DNA of 52,810 nucleotides from Maricaulis salignorans (GCA_945891505.1 CAMDDL010000015.1:1-52810); one strand, 5' to 3'; shown: positions 34,798 to 42,835, numbered from the stretch's first letter. Made by a program: numbers and translations. The notes: generated by a model not told the origin, from the sequence alone.

Positions 34798-35730
34798 TCA
34801 AACCTTCGATTTGCGCCAGGACCCGGCGTACAGACCCTCGATCCGCGCCCCTTCTTCGATCAAGACGGGCCGCAATGCGCGGTAGAGTTTCGGATAATTG
34901 TAGAATGGCACGCTGGGCCATAGATGGTGCATCAGATGCAGGTTCTGCTGCAGTGTGAAGATGCCTCCGCCTGGCCAGTGGCTGATCCGGGTGGCGCCAT
35001 AACGATCCGTTCGATCAAACGGGTAATGGGGCAGCCACTGGAAAAAGACGTGAAGGTAGAGCACGCCAAACTTGGTGGGAATGAACCACAGGAAGAGCCA
35101 ATGCTGAGCATGTCCGGTAAGCAGCGCTGCGCCCAAAATAGCGTAGGTCAGCAATGTGACGGCAGAATTCAACAGGATTTCCCCCGGGCTAAAAATGCTC
35201 TCCAATCGCCGAAGCCGGTTGCCGCCAACTCTTGCAAGGAGGGGCAGGAATACCATTGGGATCATATTCAACACACCATTGACAACCCATTTGGGCAGAA
35301 GCGCAATGAACGCGCCTTTTACGAAGTTGTCCGGGTCGTCGTCGGTGTTCGTGTGGGAATGATGGAGGATATGGGTCCTCCGAAGCGCGGGCCAGCCGAT
35401 CCCGAGCCCCAGCGCGCCGATCCATCCAACGAGCGGATTAATCCAAGTCCAGCCGCGTACCCCCGCCACGACATTGCTATGCACGGCTTCGTGCACCAGA
35501 GTGTAGTGGGCGTAGGACACCAACGACAGGATCGCTGCGCAAACCCAGAGTGGTGCAATCTCCGCCATCCCCAATGCGACGCAAAACGCGAACGCAGCAG
35601 GCAAGGCAATGGCGAGCGCCAGCGTGGGCCAGGCAATAGCAGGTGAAAGCGCGCGGGCGATCCGCTTTTCGTCCGCATGGGAGATCGCACGGGCTTCGTC
35701 TACAGGCATTGTTAACACGTCGGTTAGCAT
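34798..35730 (-). CDS. membrane fatty acid desaturase / CrtR-like carotene hydroxylase
   Basis: 310-aa di-iron membrane enzyme with several hydrophobic segments and three histidine boxes: H80-EAV-H84, H120-IL-H-H124 (followed by SHTN) and H265-LM-H-H269. The length and the late HLMHHLWPSVPFYNY are typical of the short FA-desaturase group that includes CrtR-type beta-carotene hydroxylases, so it may introduce hydroxyl groups into carotenoids or a double bond into lipids. ATG 35730 has AAGGA about 8 nt upstream. Just upstream of the ribosome site sit three 14-bp tandem repeats. No carotenoid genes are adjacent, so the substrate is uncertain. Confidence 0.87.
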   Translation of the reverse strand: MLTDVLTMPVDEARAISHADEKRIARALSPAIAWPTLALAIALPAAFAFCVALGMAEIAPLWVCAAILSLVSYAHYTLVHEAVHSNVVAGVRGWTWINPLVGWIGALGLGIGWPALRRTHILHHSHTNTDDDPDNFVKGAFIALLPKWVVNGVLNMIPMVFLPLLARVGGNRLRRLESIFSPGEILLNSAVTLLTYAILGAALLTGHAQHWLFLWFIPTKFGVLYLHVFFQWLPHYPFDRTDRYGATRISHWPGGGIFTLQQNLHLMHHLWPSVPFYNYPKLYRALRPVLIEEGARIEGLYAGSWRKSKV

Positions 35731-35751
35731 AGCGGCGTTCCTTCAATGCGA

Positions 35752-35793
35752 GGGCTTAGTACCAAGGGCTTAGTACCAAGGGCACAGTACCAC
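35752..35793. repeat. three 14-bp tandem repeats upstream of the desaturase
   Basis: GGGCTTAGTACCAA repeats perfectly at 35752-35765 and 35766-35779, with a diverged third copy (GGGCACAGTACCAC) at 35780-35793. The array ends only 21 bp before the desaturase start codon, in its leader or promoter, and each copy contains GGTAC on the coding strand. Confidence 0.7.
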
Positions 35794-36176
35794 GGTGGAA
35801 AACCGTCTGTACGATAACCTGACATTTCCCAGATGTGCGGCCCATTTGCCCTAGTTGATGGCACAATAACCGGGGATTTGTCCATTTGGAAGGTGGCCAG
35901 CGCGTCGTGACAGCGTCCGTCGCAGAAGGATCGTCGATGGAAACGCCTTGCCATGCCCCAGAAATTCCTATTTTTGCTATTTTTGCTATAGTGCGGGCGT
36001 ACGTCGCCTGTCGCCCGCTTGGTGCAACCGCTTTGTGCCTTTAGCATGGTGCTGGCTCTCGTGGTCGCAGGTCGCCGATTACATCAAGGATGCGCCGGAA
36101 CAGATCACGCAGCACGGCGACCTCCACTATCCCCTCTTCGTCCGGTTTCGGACTGTTTTATGAGTGTCCCAACTGG

Positions 36177-36190
36177 TTGATTTAAATCAA
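36177..36190. promoter_or_regulatory. perfect FNR-type box TTGAT-TTAA-ATCAA
   Basis: 14-bp perfect palindrome with the FNR/FnrL consensus half-sites and N4 spacer. The nearest plus-strand gene (MmyA) starts 240 bp downstream and the nearest minus-strand start is 447 bp away, so its target is unclear. It could be a relic promoter of a lost gene. Confidence 0.45.
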
Positions 36191-36324
36191 TATATGGCTC
36201 GAGGCATGAGGTTCTTAAAAATGCTGGCACAGATGCCAAGCATGCCAAGCTGCAAGCAACCAACTCGCGCTTTTGGAGCGGGGACCGAGCCTTACTGAGA
36301 ATAAGATCTAGCCTGTCACTGCAT

Positions 36325-36402
36325 CATATATAAGTGACTAAATTTAATTTGTACAATCATATATATATGATTTAAAATTGTTGATTCAATCATATATATA
36401 TG
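36325..36402. promoter_or_regulatory. three AT-rich operator-like repeats at 33-bp steps
   Basis: CATATATATATG occurs perfectly at 36358-36369 (inside an 18-bp palindrome, 36355-36372) and 36391-36402; a diverged copy CATATATAAGTG starts at 36325. The start-to-start spacing is exactly 33 bp twice, about three helical turns, so proteins bound there would lie on one face. The 16-nt CAATCATATATATATG is identical in the last two copies. They lie immediately upstream of the MmyA ribosome site; the last copy overlaps a rejected upstream ATG. Likely MmyA autoregulation. Confidence 0.6.
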
Positions 36403-36429
36403 CTATATTATTGGAGAAGGATCATAGCT

Positions 36430-36894
36430 ATGCCCCCCGATCAAGCCTTATTGGCACGCAAAAATCTTGACAAGCGGCTTGCACGCTTGCGTGACGAGCC
36501 ATTGCCTATGCCACGTACGGGCTGGGTCAAAGCCATCCGCGAAGCGTTGGGGCTTACCGCCCAACAGCTCGCCTCACGCATGGGGGTAGTTCAGTCGCGC
36601 CTCAGCACCATTGAAAAAGCCGAAATTACGGGTGCGACTACCATCAAGACCTTGCGCGAAACAGCCGAAGCCATGGGCTGCACGTTTGTTTATGCGATTG
36701 TGCCGACAAAACCGCTCGATGATCTTTTGCGCGATCAAGCGATGCACAAAGCCGATCAAGAGCTTAGACGGCTACATCATACAATGCGTCTTGAGAACCA
36801 AGCCTTGACCAAAGAGGATTTGATCACCGAGCGTAAGCGCTTGGTCGGCGAACTTCTATCTGGATCGCTTCGCCGCGTGTGGGATGAAGAATGA
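36430..36894 (+). CDS. mmyA: mobile mystery protein A, HTH antitoxin-like
   Basis: 154-aa DNA-binding protein matching mobile mystery protein A. ATG 36430 is used because GGAGAAGGATC lies just upstream; ATG 36400 is inside the operator repeats. An XRE-type helix-turn-helix occupies about 42-65 (LTAQQLASRMGVVQSRLSTIEKAE), preceded by a basic RLARLRDEPLPMPRTGWVKAIRE. The C-terminal half is helical and charged and could bind or neutralise the partner. The stop overlaps the MmyB start (ATGA), so the pair is translationally coupled. Three 33-bp-spaced repeats upstream suggest cooperative self-repression. Confidence 0.88.
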   Translation: MPPDQALLARKNLDKRLARLRDEPLPMPRTGWVKAIREALGLTAQQLASRMGVVQSRLSTIEKAEITGATTIKTLRETAEAMGCTFVYAIVPTKPLDDLLRDQAMHKADQELRRLHHTMRLENQALTKEDLITERKRLVGELLSGSLRRVWDEE

Positions 36895-37481
36895 GCGATC
36901 CAATTTTTGATGAAGACGATGATGCAAATACGCCGCTCGACGCCGATGAGCGCGAAGCCCTCATTCCATCCTACATCACCTTGCGTCGTGAGTTGAATGA
37001 AGCCGAACAGGTCAATATTGCCGCCGCGATGAAATGGATGCGCAGACGAAAGCGCGACGTGCTAGATGAAGCGTTCCTGCGTCAACTTCATAAGCGCATG
37101 TTTGGCAAGACTTGGCGATGGGCCGGACAATATCGTACTACCGCGCGCAACATTGGCGTGGATGCTTACCGCATTGGCGTTGATCTTGTCCAAGCGATAG
37201 ACGCCACGAAATTTTGGATTGCCAATTGCACCTTCCCCGCCGATGAGATCGCCATTCGCTTCAGTCATCGCCTTGTCTTTATCCACCCATTCCCCAATGG
37301 AAATGGACGCTTCTCGCGCCTCGTGGGTGACCTTTTGGCAATGCAGTTAGGCAGATCACCCTTCTCTTGGGGCAGTCAGAACCTCGTCGATGCCACGACA
37401 ACGCGGCGGGCCTATGTTGAAGCATTGCGAGCCGCCGATGCGCATGATTTGTCGCCCCTGATTGTCTTTGCACGATCTTGA
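36891..37481 (+). CDS. mmyB: mobile mystery protein B, Fic-domain protein
   Basis: 196-aa Fic/DOC-family enzyme. The active-site loop H132-P-F-P-N-G-N-G-R-F is intact, so it should transfer AMP or another nucleotide part to a target protein. The helix RTTARNIGVDAYRIGVDL before it and LFLRQLH-like segment (62-67) fit the family. At 30-36 the sequence TLRRELN resembles the class II inhibitory helix (S/T-x3-E-G-N) with Leu for Gly, which could make the protein self-inhibited. It overlaps MmyA by 4 nt. MmyAB pairs are known as a mobile gene pair with unproven function; a toxin-antitoxin role is a reasonable inference. Confidence 0.9.
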   Translation: MSDPIFDEDDDANTPLDADEREALIPSYITLRRELNEAEQVNIAAAMKWMRRRKRDVLDEAFLRQLHKRMFGKTWRWAGQYRTTARNIGVDAYRIGVDLVQAIDATKFWIANCTFPADEIAIRFSHRLVFIHPFPNGNGRFSRLVGDLLAMQLGRSPFSWGSQNLVDATTTRRAYVEALRAADAHDLSPLIVFARS

Positions 37482-37749
37482 ACTCGCAAGTCGTTTAGTT
37501 TCCCAATTGATTGGCTTGGCGGTTTCTTGCTCGGATTGTGTAAGCTTTGTTCTCATCCTATCGAGTTTTGAAATGCCCTTCTCCTTAGTTTTCCTGCCGG
37601 CGTAAGTTAGGCTTTACCGTTCAATTGAATGGACGCAGATGACGCCCGAGCTCACCAAATTGGACCGACCGCAATCAACCAACTTTTCAAGACACTGCCA
37701 ATTTTAGATGCGCCGTTAGATTTCATTAACCCGAGTTGGCCGTGGACTG
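37482..37749. other. intergenic gap after mmyB
   Basis: 270 bp without recognisable coding sequence or hairpin. Confidence 0.4.
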
Positions 37750-38046
37750 TCATTGCTTCACTAGCCTTTCTCTTAATTGTTCAGCGGCTAGATTCGCTTC
37801 GCGTTGCCTGCCAAGTCTGACGGCGTCTATCAGCGCCAATAGGCGATAAAGTTCCGGGTCTCTTTGAACGGCTACTGGTACTGAATTGAAAAGTGGCACG
37901 ACGGATAATCCCCGTTCCTTGCCCGAGGCGTTTGGCCGAATATAGACATCTTGGCTGGGGCTAATGATCTGTCCTTGCAGCATTGGGGCATAGAAGCCTG
38001 TTGGTATACCAAGCTCAGGTGCGCCGAGTTTAGCAGGAAAAACCAA
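37750..38046 (-). pseudogene. C-terminal remnant of an unrecognised conserved protein
   Basis: 98 residues beginning MVFPAKLGAPELGIPTGFYA, then ISPSQDVYIRPNAS, GLSVVPLFNSVPVAVQRDPE and a helical end LALIDAVRLGRQREANLAAE. It reads like the end of a real protein (dense helix and loops, no low complexity) but starts abruptly next to the IS21-like repeats, with no ribosome site. I do not recognise it with certainty; the blocks recall an accessory-gene family of regulators or toxin-linked proteins. Its N-terminal part was probably lost at the junction at 38047-38130. Confidence 0.5.
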
Positions 38047-38087
38047 CCTCTTGACCCAACCCCCGCAACGCGGGACATAACCTTAGC

Positions 38088-38126
38088 CCGGGTCACTTCT
38101 CGATGAAAATACCGGGTCACTTCTCG
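38088..38126. repeat. two 15-bp direct repeats, IS21-like end
   Basis: CCGGGTCACTTCTCG at 38088-38102 and 38112-38126, spaced 24 bp start to start, perfect copies. Ends of IS21-family elements carry repeated blocks with GGGTCACTT/AAGTGACCC cores, so this is probably one end of a lost IS21-type element (from memory of the family, not a database match). It sits exactly between two truncated genes. Confidence 0.5.
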
Positions 38127-38133
38127 GCGACAA

Positions 38134-38613
38134 TCAACAATGATCGGTGCGATAGAGGCTGGTTTGAAACAATGCCCCAAGGCCACGGCGCACGACCAAG
38201 CGTGCGGTTTCAGGTGCGGTATAAATCTCGGTGATTGCAGGGTCCCAATCTGGGCCCAAAAAGGCATAAGGGGCGATCAAGGCACCACTACTGACGCCTG
38301 TTACGATTTCAAATTCTGGTCGCGTATCTTTGCGCTGCAACCCGACCAGGACACCCACACCAAAGGCCCCTCCTGCACCACCGCCCGATAGCGCTAGAAT
38401 GTCGATGGAGCCATCTGAGGCCTCGATCGCCTTCGTGTACAAAGCGGTTACAACGCTGCTGGCTTGTGGATCATAGGAATTGATCCGCAACTTGGCTTGG
38501 TAGCTGGCGGGTGCGACATGGGTGGAGCTTAAAGGTGGTGCAGGCATGCGCGATAAGGTTGCGCAGCCTGCGAGCAGGCTCGCTAAGGCGACGGCCAGGA
38601 GTTTTTTAATCAC
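38134..38613 (-). pseudogene. patatin-like phospholipase lipoprotein, C-terminus lost
   Basis: 159 aa from a probable GTG start (38613): MIKKLLAVALASLLAGC is a lipobox (Cys17). Patatin features are the oxyanion loop SGGGAGGAFGVGVL (76-89) and GVSSGAL with Ser108 as nucleophile. The second catalytic residue (Asp in DGG/DGA) and the rest of the fold are absent because the frame ends in YRTDHC next to the IS21-like repeats. Family members are 300 or more residues. It is therefore a truncated, probably inactive, lipase. An upstream ATG frame is possible but has no ribosome site. Confidence 0.75.
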
Positions 38614-38804
38614 GGCTTCTAGCCCCCATGCGGCGCGCATGGGTTCTGCGACGCGCCTCAGCCCTAAAGCTAATGCCATCGCACGGCTTTGATGCAGAAC
38701 AAATCCCTGCCGCATCCTCGGTTCAGGCGGACCGGGCCGCGCCGCATGAAGCACAGGAACCAAGAAATAGGTGGGGCGTTTAGGGACCCAGAGGATCTTG
38801 AGCG

Positions 38805-39008
38805 ATGAATCATGAGCAACCAGATGAAGCGGCCCGCGAGTTGATACTGGTCGTCATGCCACCAGAACCAGATGCCGCATTGGACAGCGTCGGCGACGAG
38901 GTCGGCCCCCTGTCAGACTTCATCCGCAAGCAACCCGTGCTAACCTTATCCATTGCATTTGGCTTGGGTCTGCTAGTCACCAGCCTCTTGGCGCGAGAAC
39001 GCACATGA
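38805..39008 (+). CDS. small YqjD/ElaB-like membrane protein
   Basis: 67-aa protein: acidic N-terminal half, then F-I-R-K-Q-P-V-L-T-L-S-I-A-F-G-L-G-L-L-V and a final ARERT. The single C-terminal membrane helix preceded by a basic/proline turn and ended by Arg matches the DUF883/YqjD ribosome-associated anchor type, though the body is shorter. GAGG lies about 10 nt upstream of ATG 38805. Its TGA overlaps the ATG of the next gene (ATGA), so the trio 38805-39823 is one operon of envelope proteins. The role (stress or ribosome docking at the membrane) is inferred only. Confidence 0.65.
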   Translation: MNHEQPDEAARELILVVMPPEPDAALDSVGDEVGPLSDFIRKQPVLTLSIAFGLGLLVTSLLARERT

Positions 39009-39445
39009 TTGGCCGGGCCATCTCTTTGCGCGTTTTCGCTGTCATCTTTGCTTTGGCGTGCGCAATCTTCCTTATCGTCGCTGGCTACCGCGCCTTGCTG
39101 GTCTATGCGGGGCCGCTTTTGGCCCCGGTTGTTATGGCTGTCGGGTGTGGGCTTGTCGCGCTCAGCCTCCTTGGACTGACCCACCTACGTGCCAGCCGCC
39201 GCAAAGCGCGGTTGCAGGCGGTCGTTGCGAGTTTGATTGATCACAAGCCGATGGCCGCCCTCGCAGCAGCTGTCGTCGCAGGAGCTGCGGCACGTTTTGG
39301 GATCGAGCCGGAAGACCTGTTCCCAATCTTTGAGGCCTTCGCGCCAGATAGCCAAGCTCCCGACACCACAGACGAAGCCACCCCGCCCCCTGTGTCACCC
39401 ACGCCACAGGCACACCCCAGTCCGCCTCAACAAAGCATCCACTAG
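39005..39445 (+). CDS. YqjE/holin-like two-helix membrane protein
   Basis: 146-aa protein with two hydrophobic segments near the N-terminus (about 10-28 and 33-55), a basic stretch RASRRKARLQ, then an Ala-rich helix and a Pro-rich tail (TPPPVSPTPQAHPSPPQ). The helix pair fits the DUF1469/YqjE-type holin-superfamily proteins. It overlaps the YqjD-like gene by 4 nt and is followed by the next gene after 9 nt. Function unknown; the Pro-rich tail is not typical of the family. Confidence 0.6.
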   Translation: MIGRAISLRVFAVIFALACAIFLIVAGYRALLVYAGPLLAPVVMAVGCGLVALSLLGLTHLRASRRKARLQAVVASLIDHKPMAALAAAVVAGAAARFGIEPEDLFPIFEAFAPDSQAPDTTDEATPPPVSPTPQAHPSPPQQSIH

Positions 39446-39454
39446 GAACACACC

Positions 39455-39823
39455 ATGCCCAATTCAAATGAAAAGCTCGTCGCCGGTATTGTCGCCCTTA
39501 TTCCGGTCGCCATAGATGCCTTTAAGGATGATCATCTGGACCGGCAGGTCGATGCGATTATGACCAACACAAAGGTGCGCGATATCGGGTCGCGCATGGC
39601 CGGCCAAACTGAAAAATACCTCCATAACATGATCAAAAGTAACAAATTCACCCGCCAAGTCGCAGCGCAATTTAAGCCACGCCAATCGCCAGCTCCTGCG
39701 ATCTTGGCCGGCCTTGCCCTCGTCGTGGCAGGGGGACTTGTCTTTGCCTATTTTGATCGACGCAAAAAGCCTAAGCCGGATGAACAGGGGCAAGCCCCAA
39801 AGGCGGAGGCTGTTGCCACTTAA
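39455..39823 (+). CDS. small membrane protein, third of the trio
   Basis: 122-aa protein. N-terminal hydrophobic LVAGIVALIPVAIDAF, a charged helical middle (DRQVDAIMTNTKVRDIGSRM), and a C-terminal membrane helix AILAGLALVVAGGLVFAYF followed by DRRKKPKPDEQG. I do not recognise the family. The GGAACACACC before ATG 39455 is a moderate ribosome site. It is co-transcribed with the YqjD/YqjE-like genes. Confidence 0.65.
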   Translation: MPNSNEKLVAGIVALIPVAIDAFKDDHLDRQVDAIMTNTKVRDIGSRMAGQTEKYLHNMIKSNKFTRQVAAQFKPRQSPAPAILAGLALVVAGGLVFAYFDRRKKPKPDEQGQAPKAEAVAT

Positions 39824-39903
39824 GGGCAGGCTGGTTCCGCCGTCAGGCGAAACTGGATCAAGCCTCGCCTTGGAAATTGCGCGCCGGTTGAATTCGGCAG
39901 GCG

Positions 39904-41493
39904 TCACTTCACGCTTATAAAGATCGGGTTTGAGTAGAACCAAAGATCGGTCCAAGGGTCCTCCCCTTTAGGGTCCGGTTGCGGCTCAAGCTCCGTCGTG
40001 TTGGTCCCGCGGATGCGCAGATACTCGTTCTTGGTCACGTTCTTTATACGGTAGGTGATCACAGTCTGGTCGCCGACCTGCGACCAAGCGCTGGCTGTAA
40101 ACCGCGCTTCCACGCGGGTTGTTGGGTTTTTGTTGGCGGCTTTATCCGCCACCGGCCCGGTTACCTCACCGCGTATGAGATCAACGCGAGAAACAAGCGG
40201 ATTGATGCCCTGAGTATTGGGGTCCTTGTCATCCTTAAAGCGAATGATGACCTCGAGATCATCGCCCACTTTGGCCGATAAAGTCCCCCCCATGGAGGCG
40301 GTCGCATTAGCACCAACCGCCTTAACCGATACATCCAGTTCTGAGATCAAGTCACCCGTCGTGACAAAAATCTTGCCTGCGCGGAGGCCTGAGATAATCG
40401 AGTCTGGTGTCTTGTCCGCAAAGACATAGGTCTTTGAATACTCACCGGGCCAAAAATCGATGCCGCCTTCACTGTAGTGAACGTGAGAGTCAGACGTTGC
40501 CGTGATCCACCACCGGCGACCCTCGCCAAGCAAGGAATCCCACAGGCCGCCAACTTGGGCGGTCATCTGGTCAAACCCGCCCATAGTTGGTGTCTTGTTA
40601 TAGGCACCACGGCCATATTCTCTGGCCTCGGCGTCTGAAGGTGTGGCAAGCCCGAGTTTGGGCCGGGAGAGGCTGCTGGCTTGATGGCCGGGTGCGCCTT
40701 CCATGCCAATGGCAACTTGGGGTGCGACGTCATTCCAGTTTCGAAACTCTTGGGGGGTGGTTAATCCATATTCGCCCATGCCTGTAGCTGAGCGCGATGG
40801 ATGATGGGCAAAGAGAACTGGCTTTGGCGTTTGCTGGTTCATGAATTCAAGTGCGGAAATCATGGAAGATTCTTGATTGCGCGCCTCAGACCGCGGAAAG
40901 ACCTCGCGAGAGTCAAACTTAAACTCAATATCGCGCAAGCGCTGTGCTTCGTCGGGCCCATAGGGAATGACCACACTGCTGTGGTCTGCTGCAGGCGTAT
41001 TAAGTTCAATGCCAAAAAACTGAATGACCTCGGGAACCGCGGCGCGCGATTGTAGCAATTCGGGATAGGCATAGTCATGATTGACTTTGCTGTGATTGGG
41101 TCCGCCATGGTCTGTCGCAACCATCCAGCTGAGGCCAAAACGTCGCGCCATCGCGGCATTGGTGGTTATTGGATAGACGGCATCACCGCCCAGAATCGGG
41201 GTCGGCGGTGTGGTGGTCGTATCTAGGCCGACACTATATCGACTATGAATATGATGGTCGCCCGCAAGCCATCTTGGGCCGGTTCTATCATCCTGCTTCG
41301 GTGCAACCTTCGGCGCAGCAACTTGCGGCGCGCTGGCTTTGGGAGGGGCATGGCGTCCATGTGCATTGGCGCTGCCAGACATGGCTAAACTGATCAGCGC
41401 AACCACCAAAGCAACATGGGAAACTATGCCCCGCTGCGACGTCGCCTTGGATGAAAAGTTTCTCACACCTGTCGTATTCGCATCGCGCATCAT
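39904..41493 (-). CDS. exported PHP-type metallohydrolase (CehA/McbA-like)
   Basis: 529-aa enzyme with a signal peptide (hydrophobic 25-42, then SANA). The PHP metal motif GDHHIHSRYSVG and the second ligand block WMVATDHGG are intact, followed by HYDYAYPELLQ-like and SDSHVHYSEGGIDFWPGEY with further His/Asp/Glu ligands. CehA/McbA proteins hydrolyse phosphoesters or carbamates. It follows the ROK regulator on the same strand; GAGGGAG precedes ATG 41493. AACG-TG-CGTT lies upstream in its leader, resembling the ROK operator. In this locus a phosphodiester or sugar-phosphate substrate is likely. Confidence 0.85.
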   Translation of the reverse strand: MMRDANTTGVRNFSSKATSQRGIVSHVALVVALISLAMSGSANAHGRHAPPKASAPQVAAPKVAPKQDDRTGPRWLAGDHHIHSRYSVGLDTTTTPPTPILGGDAVYPITTNAAMARRFGLSWMVATDHGGPNHSKVNHDYAYPELLQSRAAVPEVIQFFGIELNTPAADHSSVVIPYGPDEAQRLRDIEFKFDSREVFPRSEARNQESSMISALEFMNQQTPKPVLFAHHPSRSATGMGEYGLTTPQEFRNWNDVAPQVAIGMEGAPGHQASSLSRPKLGLATPSDAEAREYGRGAYNKTPTMGGFDQMTAQVGGLWDSLLGEGRRWWITATSDSHVHYSEGGIDFWPGEYSKTYVFADKTPDSIISGLRAGKIFVTTGDLISELDVSVKAVGANATASMGGTLSAKVGDDLEVIIRFKDDKDPNTQGINPLVSRVDLIRGEVTGPVADKAANKNPTTRVEARFTASAWSQVGDQTVITYRIKNVTKNEYLRIRGTNTTELEPQPDPKGEDPWTDLWFYSNPIFISVK

Positions 41494-41528
41494 AACCGCT
41501 CCCTCGTTTGGTTGAGAGAGTTAGCCGC

Positions 41529-41538
41529 AACGTGCGTT
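41529..41538. promoter_or_regulatory. candidate ROK operator half-pair AACG-TG-CGTT
   Basis: A short inverted repeat 36 bp upstream of the PHP-hydrolase start, inside the ROK/PHP gap. The string GTGCGTTATT (41532-41541) is identical to 42849-42858 in the ROK/TonB promoter. Confidence 0.4.
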
Positions 41539-41612
41539 ATTCTTGTGACACTGATGGTTAGGGCCTCACTTTTTGGCACCTGCATTTGGGCCCAGTGCGA
41601 GAGCCAAATGAT

Positions 41613-42779
41613 CTAGCCAAAGAAATGTGCGCGCAATGGTAATGCTGCAGCGCCGAGAAGAGCGGGTTCCACAACCACCTGCGCTGGCACCACCAGTGGC
41701 ACAGGCCTGATATAGCCGCGCCGAGGGACGCTGGAAAAAGCAATCATCGGGACCATGCGCTCGGCTAATGCCGTTGGAAGTTGGCCACCTAAAACAATGA
41801 CATCTGGATCTAGGACAGCCGAGACGGCAGACACTGCGATATTCAAAGCCGGCGCGGTTTTGTGAAGCCACTCATCAATGGAAGACCAAGTAGGATCAAA
41901 ATGATCGAGCATATGGGAGACCGTGGCGAAATCGGACCCCCGCTGGTTCTGCAACTGTCGAAGATTTTCCAGATTTGGGTGCATGTAACCCTCAATCGGG
42001 ATTGCACCGGCAAACTCGCCAGCATTGCCATTGCGACCGCGCAACAATCGCCCTTCGTGGATAATGCCACCGCCAAAGCCCGTGGAGAAATAAAAATAGG
42101 CAAAGTTTTTGACGGTACGACCAACCCCCAGCATGGCCTCGGCTTCGGCGGCTGCATTGCCATCATTGTCGAGCCAGACCGGCAGACCGAGCCGTTCTGT
42201 CAATGCTGTGTCGACATCGATCAATGCGAGATCATCAAGTTGGCCCGGCGGATTGACCTTCAGGCCACTGCCAATAAAAAAACCGGTGATCGCAATACCG
42301 ATACCAAAAAGCCGGCTTCGGTCGCTCAAACGCTCTTGGATGAAACGGTGCAGCAACTCGGCAACGAAATCTACATCAAGCTTCATCGTGCTGGCTTCTA
42401 AAGGCTGTCTAAATTCCCCAAGTTGGTTCCCTAAAAAATCCACGAGGGCGAGCACAATCGCATCGGCCTTAATGGAGACCCCAATTGAATAGGCTGCACC
42501 AGCAACCAGTTCCAAACCAATCTTTGGCCCGCGACCCGTGCCCGTTCGGCCTGTGGCCCGAACGAGACCGCGTTGTTCAAGGCTATCGATGATGCGCGTC
42601 ATCGACATACCGGTTAGGCCAATGCGCCGACCGATTTCTGCCCGCGTTATTTGGGGCTCGCGGCGTATCAGATCTAAGGTTTGACGTTCGCTCGCATTGG
42701 CGACCTCCGTTGTCACACGCTTGCGAAAAATCTCGGGTATCGAGGTTCTGGGCTCGGGAGTTGTTTTGTGCGGTGCCAT
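41613..42779 (-). CDS. ROK family transcriptional regulator
   Basis: 388-aa sugar-responsive regulator. The N-terminal winged helix is at about 28-75 (RREPQITRAEIGRRIGLTG, MSMTRIIDSLEQRGLV). A ROK domain follows: WLDNDGNAAAEAEAMLGVGR, NFAYFYFSTGFGGGIIHEGR, LLRGRNGNAGEFAGAIPI and a C-terminal LGGQLP. The classical zinc Cys/His cluster is not obvious, as in many regulator-type ROKs, and no clear kinase phosphate loop is seen. It is divergent from a TonB receptor gene; an inverted repeat overlaps their promoter. The ligand is presumably a sugar or sugar phosphate released by the locus. Confidence 0.92.
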   Translation of the reverse strand: MAPHKTTPEPRTSIPEIFRKRVTTEVANASERQTLDLIRREPQITRAEIGRRIGLTGMSMTRIIDSLEQRGLVRATGRTGTGRGPKIGLELVAGAAYSIGVSIKADAIVLALVDFLGNQLGEFRQPLEASTMKLDVDFVAELLHRFIQERLSDRSRLFGIGIAITGFFIGSGLKVNPPGQLDDLALIDVDTALTERLGLPVWLDNDGNAAAEAEAMLGVGRTVKNFAYFYFSTGFGGGIIHEGRLLRGRNGNAGEFAGAIPIEGYMHPNLENLRQLQNQRGSDFATVSHMLDHFDPTWSSIDEWLHKTAPALNIAVSAVSAVLDPDVIVLGGQLPTALAERMVPMIAFSSVPRRGYIRPVPLVVPAQVVVEPALLGAAALPLRAHFFG

Positions 42780-42835
42780 CTGTCCCCAAACGCTCTAAAC
42801 CTGATGAAACTTCCACGGTGTCACATAACTTTCAT

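Larger units (their letters stand above)
35731..36429. other. 700-bp divergent regulatory region
   Basis: Between desaturase and MmyA. Besides the 14-bp array and the MmyA repeats it holds two 9-bp direct repeats TATTTTTGC (35969-35986), ending in a TATAGT-like -10, and a perfect FNR-like palindrome at 36177-36190. The ORFs 35948-36163 and 36194-36298 have no supporting features; the former contains a protein-like stretch (VADYIKDAPEQITQHGDLHY) that may be another gene remnant. Confidence 0.45.

Noticed and set aside
36194-36298. 34-aa ORF just after the FNR box
   Set aside because: Met-rich, no ribosome site, no resemblance to known small proteins; kept only as a possible transcript region.
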